Below, one piece after another: positions 46,445-53,756 of a DNA stretch of 64,000 nucleotides. The stretch's first letter is position 1. Each line of letters begins with the position of its first letter. The notes beneath the pieces were generated by a model. That model was not told the DNA's origin and searched no databases. It saw only the letters and a list, made by a program, of their open reading frames with translations. The DNA is from Gemmobacter aquarius (GTDB lineage Bacteria; Pseudomonadota; Alphaproteobacteria; Rhodobacterales; Rhodobacteraceae), in assembly GCF_003060865.1 (NCBI RefSeq), contig NZ_CP028919.1, positions 1-64,000 on the forward strand. The letters run 5' to 3'. The translations under genes were made by a program, and so were the position numbers.

Positions 46445-46993
46445 ATGACCGTGCCAGAAATGTTGCGCCGGATCGAAGGTCCGAACCTTGTCCTCCGTCT
46501 GATCCGTCCTGATGACGCAGCCTATGTGCGGGCGCTGCGCACCGACCCACGCTACAACGCGCATCTTTCGCCGGTGCAGGGAACGGTCGAAGACCAGCGC
46601 CGATGGATCGAAGGCTACAAGGAGCGTGAAGCCGGTCTGGGCGAACTTTACTACGTGATCGAACGCCGCGACGGCACGCGCTGCGGGCTAGTCAGGCTTT
46701 ACGACATCAAGGGGGGCAGCTTCACCTGGGGCAGTTGGATATTGGACGAACACAAGCCGCCGAAAGCTGCTTTGGAAAGCGCCACGCTGCTTTACATGGT
46801 TGCTTTCGACGGTCTTGGACTGTCAACGGCGACGTTCGATGTACGACGCGAAAATGCCACGACCCTTGCGTTCCATCGCCGTTTCGGTGCGACGGAAACG
46901 GGAGAGACCGCGCAGGATGTGTATTTCACCTATCCGCGCGAACGCTTCGAAACTGACCGGACGACCCATTGGACTGTGTGTGCATCAGTATGA
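46445..46993 (+). CDS. GNAT-family N-acetyltransferase (RimJ/RimL-like)
   Basis: A 182-residue acetyl-CoA-dependent acyltransferase. It has the family opening LVLRLIRPDDAAYVRALR, a central LYYVIERRDGTRCGLVRLYDI strand pair, and the C-terminal motif TATFDVRRENATTLAFHRRFGATETG typical of RimJ/RimL-like enzymes. In glycan clusters such enzymes often acetylate amino sugars, but here it stands alone beside the stress genes. The ATG at 46445 is used; a TTG at 46421 would extend the frame by eight residues. Confidence 0.82.
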   Translation: MTVPEMLRRIEGPNLVLRLIRPDDAAYVRALRTDPRYNAHLSPVQGTVEDQRRWIEGYKEREAGLGELYYVIERRDGTRCGLVRLYDIKGGSFTWGSWILDEHKPPKAALESATLLYMVAFDGLGLSTATFDVRRENATTLAFHRRFGATETGETAQDVYFTYPRERFETDRTTHWTVCASV

Positions 46994-47004
46994 CATAAGA
47001 TTGC

Positions 47005-47379
47005 TTATGCGATTTGATCATGCTTGCGGCCCGCCACAGCCAAGGCGAGCAATCCCCCTGCAGTCGAAATGTTCTTCACGATGATGGTGATTTGCCATGG
47101 ATCGGCGCGGAGTTGCCAGTGGAACCAGGTCGTTCCGAGGCAGTAAACGGCGAGCAGCGGGCAGATCAGGGCAAGGCGCCACCCTGCAAGCAGCGCAAGG
47201 CCGCCGGCGAGGTTGAAGGCCGCGACCGGCCAGATCATCCAACCGGGTAACCCGACCGAAGCGATCATGTCGGTTACGGGACCCGGGTCGCCTATCTTTT
47301 GCGCGAAGCCGCCGAGGAAAAGCAAAGACACCATCAGGCGGGACAAGAAAAGCAGCGGAGCTTTCAGGGTTTCGGGCAT
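47005..47379 (-). CDS. DoxX-family membrane protein
   Basis: A 124-residue four-helix membrane protein. The segments LLFLSRLMVSLLFLGGFAQKIGDPG, LPGWMIWPVAAFNLAGGLALLAGW and NISTAGGLLALAV match the DoxX/SURF4-like family, whose members act in respiratory or redox stress. AAGGA lies seven bases before the ATG. It is convergent with the GNAT gene, 11 bp between the ends. Confidence 0.85.
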   Translation of the reverse strand: MPETLKAPLLFLSRLMVSLLFLGGFAQKIGDPGPVTDMIASVGLPGWMIWPVAAFNLAGGLALLAGWRLALICPLLAVYCLGTTWFHWQLRADPWQITIIVKNISTAGGLLALAVAGRKHDQIA

Positions 47380-47723
47380 CGATCATCCTTATCCGCGCGG
47401 TGTTTCTGGCTCTACTTTGCAATACGCGCCGAGGCAGGGAGAGTTTCACCCTGCTGCGGCAGACATCGGGTTTTGCGGTGGTCTTCGCTTGGCTCGGGTG
47501 TGGTAGGCACGGCCCTTTGCGGTCGGAGGTTTCCTGCCCACCAAGGCCTGCGGGCATTGCGCCCTCGCTGTCGAGCGATTATTAACATAGATTAACAAAC
47601 GCTTTGCGCGTGCTTATGCGGCGGCTTGCGAGCTGTCGAAGGGGTGCGGTCTTGGGGCCTTATTTCGGCTGTAGGTATGCAGGGCGGTTTGGGGCGAATT
47701 GACCTGAGGATGCCGTTGATCCG
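47380..47723. other. 344-bp intergenic region, no gene recognised
   Basis: Divergent spacer between the DoxX gene and the formyltransferase-fold gene. It has an AT-rich patch near 47577-47600 with ATTAACA written twice, preceded by a small hairpin TCGCT-gtcg-AGCGA. No open frame with family resemblance and no EcfG-type site was found; promoters for both flanking genes must lie here. Confidence 0.6.
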
Positions 47724-48665
47724 ATGAAGCACCGTTCGCTGTTCATCCTGTCGCCATCACTGATCACCGCTGCCGTCCTGCGGGCCTGGGTGCAGGCAGG
47801 GCACGGGATCGCCGCAGTTTGGTGGACCGGGCCTACCCCTGCTGAGGTCACGCGGCGCGCCAGCCTTGGCGGGACGGTTTTTCCAGAATTCGATACTGCC
47901 CGCCTGTTGCAGCGTCTTGGCGTGACACCCCGCAAGATACCGCCGCTGCGCCACTGGCCGGACGCGCTGGCCGAGGCGCGCAAGAGCGGCGCGGATGTGC
48001 TGGTCTCCTTGATCACGATGCAGAAGATTCCGGCCGATCTGATCGCGCTGTTTCCAGACCGGGCGGTCAACTTTCACCCTGCCCTGCTCCCGCAATATCG
48101 AGGCCCCTCGCCCACTCAGGGAATGTTGATCGACGGAACGGCGGACCGCTTCGGTGGCGTGACGCTGCATTGTCTTGACCGCGATCTCGATACCGGCCCG
48201 ATCATCGCGCAGCGCGCCTGTCCGCGCAGCGCGGCGCGCGACATGTTCGAGTGGAACCACCATCTGGCCGAGGCCGCAGCCGATCTGGCGGCCCGCGACC
48301 TGCCCGCCTACCTGCGCGGCGACATCGTCGCGCGGCCGCAAGACCCCGCTTCGGGATCATACCGCAGGCTGGCACGGGGCGAGAACGAGCTTGGGCCCCA
48401 TCTGACCGTTGCCGAGATTAAAGCGCGCTTTTCTGCCTTTGGCAGCAGTCATGCACAGCGCTGGCGCGATCCGTCGGGGCAGCTTTTGGCGGTCACGGCC
48501 GTTGCGCCCGCCAACGCTGGCAAAGGTCCGCTTTGGCTGCGGCGCAAGGCTGCGGACGGGGAGGTTTTGCTGAGGCGGCGGACACCGCTGTTCCAGCTTC
48601 ACCGGATGCGGGCGCGGTTCGGGGCGATGCGGCGGTCGGAAGAACGGGCGGGGGGCAAGGCGTGA
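47724..48665 (+). CDS. formyltransferase-fold enzyme (Fmt/sugar N-formyltransferase-like), first gene of the overlapping cassette
   Basis: A 313-residue protein whose first about 190 residues have the 10-formyltetrahydrofolate-dependent transferase fold. The catalytic Asn and His are in VNFHPALLPQYRGPSPTQ, and the catalytic Asp in DLDTGPIIAQ. All three residues of the triad are intact. The C-terminal part is basic and does not resemble the tRNA-binding domain of methionyl-tRNA formyltransferase, so a sugar amine or other primary amine is the likelier acceptor. A real possibility is N-formylation of an amino sugar such as Fuc3N/Qui3N. The stop overlaps the next start as GTGA. Confidence 0.75.
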   Translation: MKHRSLFILSPSLITAAVLRAWVQAGHGIAAVWWTGPTPAEVTRRASLGGTVFPEFDTARLLQRLGVTPRKIPPLRHWPDALAEARKSGADVLVSLITMQKIPADLIALFPDRAVNFHPALLPQYRGPSPTQGMLIDGTADRFGGVTLHCLDRDLDTGPIIAQRACPRSAARDMFEWNHHLAEAAADLAARDLPAYLRGDIVARPQDPASGSYRRLARGENELGPHLTVAEIKARFSAFGSSHAQRWRDPSGQLLAVTAVAPANAGKGPLWLRRKAADGEVLLRRRTPLFQLHRMRARFGAMRRSEERAGGKA

Positions 48666-49804
48666 GCGTGCCATTGGTCCTTTCGTTTTTGCCGCAGACC
48701 GATCTGACGGAAATTTCGGTTCGCGTGACGGCTGGAGCGCGCGATTTCGGCAAGGCCCGCTTTTTGTGCCGCAGCGGGCAATCGCTGGCGCCGAACCCCG
48801 ACGCATTGTTTGCGCTGGGGCTTTACCCGGCGTCGGAACTTGGCATTGCCTTGCAAGTCGAAGGCGAGGTGGACGCGGGGCTTTTGGCGCGAGCCGATGC
48901 TATAACCGGCCATTATGCCGATTGGTGGCGGGGCTGCCGCCGCGTGCAGGTCCAGGCGGATACCAGCGCGCAAAAGGCGCCACGCGCGGGTCGCGGGGCA
49001 GCTGTCTTTTTTTCGGGCGGCGTCGATTCCTCGTATTCGCTTTTGGAAAACAAGGGCCGCATCACCGCGATCATCACCATGCTGGGGCTGGATGTGCCCC
49101 TGTCGGATGCAGCCGAAACGCAGCGGCTGGAGAAGATGGCGCAGGAAACCGCAGCAGCACATGGGCTGGAGGCGGTGGTCATCGAAACCGATATGGCAGA
49201 AGTGTTCCATCCCATCGCAAGCTGGATGGAACATCACGGCTCGGCGCTTGCGGCGGTGGGTCATATGCTTGCTGACCGGTTCGACCGTGTGATCATCGCA
49301 TCATCCGGGGACGAGACGGCGTGGCATTCGCCCTGGGGGTCGCATCCGGCGGTGGACCCGCTGTTCGGGTCGGTCCTGTTGGCGGTCGAGCATCACGGGT
49401 TGGTGCCGCGTTTCGACAAGATCGCGCGGGTGACGCGCGACGGGCCGATGATGGCGCGACTGCGTGTGTGCAACAAGAGCCGCAGGAATTGCGGGCAATG
49501 CGACAAATGCACCTTTGCCATGCGCGCGATCGAGGTTGCCGGGGCCGAGGCGCGGGCGGTGACCTTTCCGCCGTTCCTGCCGCGACGCGGGAGGCTGAGG
49601 ATCGTTGACGATGCGTTCTTGTCGGATGTGCGGGCCTTGCATCGTGCTGCCGTCGCGGCCGGAAAGACCGACATTGCCGACGAGGTGGCGGGCGTCATCG
49701 CGGCCTATGGTCGGGGCGGATTGCGGCGGCGGGCAAAGAGCGCGATCGGGGTCGCATGGCGCATCGCACGGCACCGGGCGCGGTGGCGAAAGGCGGCGCG
49801 ATGA
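48662..49804 (+). CDS. PP-loop ATP pyrophosphatase with QueC-like zinc site (380 aa)
   Basis: An adenylating enzyme of the N-type PP-loop superfamily. The P-loop is SGGVDSS at residues 118-124, with the downstream EHHGSALAAVGHML helix. The C-terminal cysteines C270, C277, C280 and C283 (C-x6-C-x2-C-x2-C) resemble the zinc site of QueC. Residues 1-100 form a separate domain I do not recognise. QueC-like chemistry activates a carboxylate with ATP to make an amide or nitrile. In this glycan operon it may amidate a sugar acid; that is inference. Start GTG inside GTGA; stop overlaps the GT25 start (ATGA). Confidence 0.75.
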   Translation: MSVPLVLSFLPQTDLTEISVRVTAGARDFGKARFLCRSGQSLAPNPDALFALGLYPASELGIALQVEGEVDAGLLARADAITGHYADWWRGCRRVQVQADTSAQKAPRAGRGAAVFFSGGVDSSYSLLENKGRITAIITMLGLDVPLSDAAETQRLEKMAQETAAAHGLEAVVIETDMAEVFHPIASWMEHHGSALAAVGHMLADRFDRVIIASSGDETAWHSPWGSHPAVDPLFGSVLLAVEHHGLVPRFDKIARVTRDGPMMARLRVCNKSRRNCGQCDKCTFAMRAIEVAGAEARAVTFPPFLPRRGRLRIVDDAFLSDVRALHRAAVAAGKTDIADEVAGVIAAYGRGGLRRRAKSAIGVAWRIARHRARWRKAAR

Positions 49805-50523
49805 CCCTGCCTGCCTATATCATCCATCTGGAACGCGCTGTCGGGCGGCAACAGAACGTTGCGATGCTATGCCGTGCGCTTGGCCCCGAAACCACCGTCT
49901 TTTCCGGCATCGACGGGCGGGCGGTTGCGCCGTTGCACGCGCCCAAACCGCGGCGTACTGCCTTTCCGGTCTATCCCTTTGCTTTGCGGTCAGCCGAGAT
50001 CGCGACGTTTCACAGCCACCGCGCCTGCTGGCAACGCATGATAGACGACGGCCACCCCGCCGCGCTGATCGTGGAAGATGACATCGCGCTGGACCCTCCG
50101 TTCCGGGCGGCTTTAGACCTTGCGTTAAAGACGCTGGCGCCCGACCGGCTGGTCAGGTTTTCACTTACCGCGCGCGAACGTGGCGAGGTCGTGGCGCAAG
50201 GGAAAGGCGATCTTCGGGTGCTGCGGCCTTCGGTCATAGGGTTGGGCATGCAGGCGCTTTTGGTGACGCGCGGGGCGGCAATCCGGCTGCTGCAAAGTTC
50301 GGTCACGTTCGACAGGCCGGTCGACACATTTGTGCAGATGCGTTGGTTGCACGGGGTCGATGTGCTGACGGTCCTGCCTTCGGGTGTGCGCGAGAGGTCG
50401 GTCGAAATGGGGGGCAGTATGATACATGCGCCGATGAGCTTTGTGGAACGCCTGCAACGCGAGACACTGCGGCCGGTCTATCGCACCGCGCTGGCGCTGC
50501 GGTCCATTGCGGCACGCCTGTGA
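49801..50523 (+). CDS. glycosyltransferase family 25 (LPS-type, 240 aa)
   Basis: It begins LPAYIIHLERAVGRQQNV, the GT25 opening. It has the SHRACWQRMIDDG segment and the metal motif LIVEDDIALDPPF. Members add galactose, glucose or similar sugars to lipooligosaccharide. The start overlaps the PP-loop stop (ATGA), and the stop overlaps the pyruvyltransferase GTG (GTGA). The cassette is thus one continuous translational unit to this point. Confidence 0.87.
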   Translation: MTLPAYIIHLERAVGRQQNVAMLCRALGPETTVFSGIDGRAVAPLHAPKPRRTAFPVYPFALRSAEIATFHSHRACWQRMIDDGHPAALIVEDDIALDPPFRAALDLALKTLAPDRLVRFSLTARERGEVVAQGKGDLRVLRPSVIGLGMQALLVTRGAAIRLLQSSVTFDRPVDTFVQMRWLHGVDVLTVLPSGVRERSVEMGGSMIHAPMSFVERLQRETLRPVYRTALALRSIAARL

Positions 50524-51310
50524 AGCACAAGCTTGTCAAACTGCGACGATACTGGTCGGCACGTCTGCGGCCTGACACGCTTCCTCCGCTGTTCTGGCAT
50601 GTCGGGGTCCCCAATTTTGGCGATGACATCAACCCTGCCCTGTTCCAGCAGCTGACTGGCGCGCAGTTCCGGTTTGCGGCGACCCGCGATGCACCGCATT
50701 TCGTGGGCATGGGCAGCATCCTGTCATCTGCGACAGAGGCTTCGACGGTTCTGGGCGCGGGACTTCTGACGCCGCGGCCGCTGGCTGCGCGGCCGCATGT
50801 GGTGGCGCTGCGGGGCAAGCTGACGCAGGCCGTGCTGGGGGTGGAGGGGACCGTGCCGCTGGGAGATCCGATGGTGCTGGTCGACCGGATATTCACGCCC
50901 GAGCGGGGCGACGCGACCGGCTTCGTGCCGCATGTCGGATCGCTTGCCTTGGCGCGCAGGATCGTTCCGCAGGGTGTCCGGCTTATCGACGTTCGGCAAG
51001 ACCCGTGGACGGTGATCCGCGAGATCGGCAGATGTCGCAGGGTGCTGAGCCAATCGCTGCATGGCCTGATCGTCGCCGATGCGCTTGGCATCGAAAACCT
51101 GTGGCTTGCGCCATCGGGCGACATGCGCGGGGGCGGTTCAAGTTCGACGACTACTTTTCGACGCTCGATGCGGCAAAACCGGCCCACCCGATGACGGCCG
51201 AAGTGCTGCGAGACCCGCCCTTGGCCGATTTTTCGGTTGGCAGCTATCAGGGTGACAAGGCGGCCTATCACCGGCTGCTGAAGGCGGCGGTTCTGGAAGG
51301 GGTGATATGA
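50520..51310 (+). pseudogene. polysaccharide pyruvyltransferase with a one-base frameshift
   Basis: The 5' frame starts at GTG 50520 (GTGA overlap). It carries the pyruvyltransferase signatures HVGVPNFGDDINPALF, the GDP-like PLGDPMVLVDR, and SQSLHGLIVADALGIENLWLAPSG. The frame then derails at the G-rich stretch 51129-51136, giving a serine/threonine run and a stop at 51194. The normal C-terminus (GRFKFDDYFSTLDAAKP onward) continues one frame over and stops at 51310, overlapping the next start as ATGA. Restoring one G would give an intact protein of about 263 residues. Possibilities are a sequencing indel, a real inactivating mutation, or a phase-variable G tract. It would add ketal pyruvate to a sugar. 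Confidence 0.82.
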
Positions 51311-52632
51311 AAATCATTGCCTTGCGCGACGCGGTGCAAAGGATACGGCTCGGGGTGTTGCGCCCTTTACGGATGAAATCGGCAGGCCGGACGCGGGCGA
51401 AAAGTCGTGGCGTCTTCATCGGAATAACGGGAAGTTCGGGCAAATCGACGACGACGGCGCTGATCGCCGCAATCATGCGCCGTCATGGCAGCGTTTCGGC
51501 ACAGGTTCTGGACAATACGATTAACCCGTTGGTGAAAACCCTGCTCCGCAGTCGGGATGCCGACTATGTCGTTGCCGAACTTGGCGTCGGTGGCAAAGGC
51601 CAGATGATCGAAATGGCCCCGCTTTTCCGTCCCGATGTGGCCGTTGTCACCATGGTCGGGCTGGAACATTACAGTGCCTTTCGCAGTCGCGAGGCGATCG
51701 CCACCGAAAAGGGCGAACTGGTGGCCGCGCTGTCCGGATCGGGGTTGGCCGTGCTGAACGGCGACGATCCCTATGTGATGGGAATGGCCGCGCGCACGGC
51801 GGCACGGGTGGTTACTTTCGGCCATGGCGACGGGGCCGATTGCCGCATCGTTTCGGTTTCGGGGGGCTTCCCGCAGGGCGTGACGGTCACCATCGGCTGG
51901 CGCGGGCAGGTGATCGACTTTCCGACCACCTTTGTGGGCAGGCATTTTGCCGTTCCGGTCAGCGCCGCGATTTGCTGCGCGCTCGAACTCGGGGTGCCGG
52001 TTGCTGCGGTGCGTGACGCGGTAGCCACGTTCCAGACGCTTTGGCTGAACCTGAGCGTCCATGCCATTCCGGGTGGACCGGTCTTTCTGGCCGATTGCAA
52101 GAAAGCGCCGCGTGGCACGCTTTCGCTGGCCTTTGATGCCTTGGGCGCTGTGTCGGCTCCCCGCCGCCGTGTCGTGCTCGGGATGATTTCCGACGATCCG
52201 GGCAAGCGTCGCGCGATCTATCGCGACGCCGTGCGCGATGCCCTGGCGGTGTCGGACGAGGTGATTACGGTCAACGAGTTCGGCGGTCGGTCATGGGCAT
52301 CCGAAGCGGATGTCGCCGCAGGCCGCTACCGCCATTTCACCACGACGCGCCAAGCGGCCGATTACATCGCGCAGACTGCCATGGCGGATGAGGTGATCAT
52401 GCTGAAAGGATCGTCAAACCTGCATCTGGAACGCATCCTGCTGCAGTTTCTGGAAAAGGTCAGGTGCTGGGAAGCCGACTGCGGACGAACCGATAGTTGC
52501 GTGTCCTGCGGTCTTTACCAGCACGACCATGCCGAGCATCGTCGCCTGCGAGGGGCGATGAGGGCGCGCAGAAATTTGCGTGGGCTTTTGGGGACGCCGT
52601 CCGAGCCCCCTGCCCTTACCCCGCCGGGCTAG
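51307..52632 (+). CDS. MurF-like Mur-ligase family protein with a C-terminal four-cysteine motif
   Basis: A 441-residue ATP-dependent amide ligase relative. Walker A is GITGSSGKSTTT at about residues 39-50. The carbamoylated-lysine region and central domain are recognisable in VAELGVGGKGQ and TMVGLEHYSAF...TEKGEL, and the late helix in VFLADCKKAPRGTLSLAFDAL. The C-terminal third carries C387, C392, C398 and C401 (C-x4-C-x5-C-x2-C), not found in cell-wall MurF, and probably binds zinc. Mur ligases couple an amino acid or peptide to an acid via an acyl phosphate. Located inside a glycan cassette, it may attach an amino acid to a uronic or lactyl sugar. The ATG overlaps the pyruvyltransferase stop. 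Confidence 0.75.
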   Translation: MKIIALRDAVQRIRLGVLRPLRMKSAGRTRAKSRGVFIGITGSSGKSTTTALIAAIMRRHGSVSAQVLDNTINPLVKTLLRSRDADYVVAELGVGGKGQMIEMAPLFRPDVAVVTMVGLEHYSAFRSREAIATEKGELVAALSGSGLAVLNGDDPYVMGMAARTAARVVTFGHGDGADCRIVSVSGGFPQGVTVTIGWRGQVIDFPTTFVGRHFAVPVSAAICCALELGVPVAAVRDAVATFQTLWLNLSVHAIPGGPVFLADCKKAPRGTLSLAFDALGAVSAPRRRVVLGMISDDPGKRRAIYRDAVRDALAVSDEVITVNEFGGRSWASEADVAAGRYRHFTTTRQAADYIAQTAMADEVIMLKGSSNLHLERILLQFLEKVRCWEADCGRTDSCVSCGLYQHDHAEHRRLRGAMRARRNLRGLLGTPSEPPALTPPG

Positions 52633-53756
52633 GCGCGCAAATGTTCAAGGGCGCCGGCGATGCTTGCGCGGCGAACGGGTGCGGCATAGCGGGTCGTGAC
52701 TATGTTGCGCCCCGCCTCGGCCAGCGCCGCCCGCAATGCGGGCTGGCTTGCCAGACGCGCCAGAGCGCGCGCAAAGTCCTGATCGGTTTCGGCAGCCAGA
52801 TAATCAACCCCGTCCCGCAGGCCCAGACCCTCGACCGCTTTCGCGGTTGCAACGATCGGGCAGCCGACCGCCAAAGCCTCGATCACCTTGATGCGGGTTC
52901 CACCGCCCTGCGCCAAGGGGATGGCCGTGGCCGTCGCGCGGGCATAAAGCGGGCCAAGGTCCATCGGGTTCACAATCAGTTCGTGCCCTGCCTCTTCGAC
53001 CCGACGCATCACGCGGACCGACGGGTTGCGCCCCGCGACCACAAGCTGCGCCGAGGGTTCATGACGCGCCAGCGCGGGCATGATGGTGCGGCACAGGCGC
53101 GTAACTGCCCGGCGGTTGGGCAGATAACCCAGATGCCCGACGAACAACACGACGGGCGCGGCTGTGGTGTCGTGCCCGTGCATGGGAGTTGCGGCGCACC
53201 AGTCGGGCACCGGATTGGCGATGACCTCGACCGTCGTCGCACCGAGGTGGCGTTTTGCCAGTGCCGCATCCTGTTCGGAACAGGTCCAGACCATGCTGGC
53301 CAGTTCGACCGCCCTGCGATCTGCCCAGAGTTCTGCAAGGTGGCGTTTGCGGTTCAGCGCATCCGCCACAGGGCGCAGCATTCGGGGTAGCCGCGCACGG
53401 TCGGTCTCGGCCATCAGCAGGCTTTCGACATTGTGCATATCGAGGATCAACGGCAGTGCAGGAAACCTGTGGCGAAGCACCTCGAGCGCTTGCAGAAGGG
53501 CTACGCCTTCGATCAGCACGAAATCGGGCTTTAGCCGCGCTACGGTTTCGACCAACCGCTCTATGTCGCGCGGGTCGAGGGGCTGGGTGGTGCGTGCAAG
53601 GGCGCGCGTTTCACCATCGGCCTGCAGGCCAAGCGTTGGCGCGCTTGCTTCGTTAACACAAATTGACAAATCCGACAGGTTCGCCCTATTGCGAAGCTCG
53701 TAGCCCGATGCGACATCCCCTGTCTTTTCGAAAAAAGTGATTTGAATAAATGGCAT
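52629..53756 (-). CDS. glycosyltransferase family 4 (375 aa)
   Basis: GT-B enzyme. It starts MPFIQITFFEKTGDVASGYELRN, the SGxELR segment being typical of the GT4 acceptor domain. The C-terminal part has VLFVGHLGYLPNRRAVTRLC, the IPLAQGGGTRIKVIEALAVGCPIVAT donor loop and a LIVNPMDLGPLYARAT segment. The ATG at 53756 has a good GGAG eight bases upstream; an ATG at 53780 exists. Its start overlaps the start of the divergent GT32-Anp1 gene by 7 bp, and its stop shares CTAG with the Mur-ligase stop. Confidence 0.85.
   Translation of the reverse strand: MPFIQITFFEKTGDVASGYELRNRANLSDLSICVNEASAPTLGLQADGETRALARTTQPLDPRDIERLVETVARLKPDFVLIEGVALLQALEVLRHRFPALPLILDMHNVESLLMAETDRARLPRMLRPVADALNRKRHLAELWADRRAVELASMVWTCSEQDAALAKRHLGATTVEVIANPVPDWCAATPMHGHDTTAAPVVLFVGHLGYLPNRRAVTRLCRTIMPALARHEPSAQLVVAGRNPSVRVMRRVEEAGHELIVNPMDLGPLYARATATAIPLAQGGGTRIKVIEALAVGCPIVATAKAVEGLGLRDGVDYLAAETDQDFARALARLASQPALRAALAEAGRNIVTTRYAAPVRRASIAGALEHLRA

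Noticed and set aside
47380..47723. Possible tRNA or structured RNA in the spacer before the formyltransferase gene
   Set aside because: No cloverleaf or CCA-ending acceptor stem could be drawn; only a 5-bp hairpin is visible.
51005..51310. A separate 101-codon gene after the pyruvyltransferase
   Set aside because: Its last about 60 residues are the natural continuation of the pyruvyltransferase after a one-base frameshift, and its first about 40 are out-of-frame noise. It is treated as the broken 3' part of the same gene.
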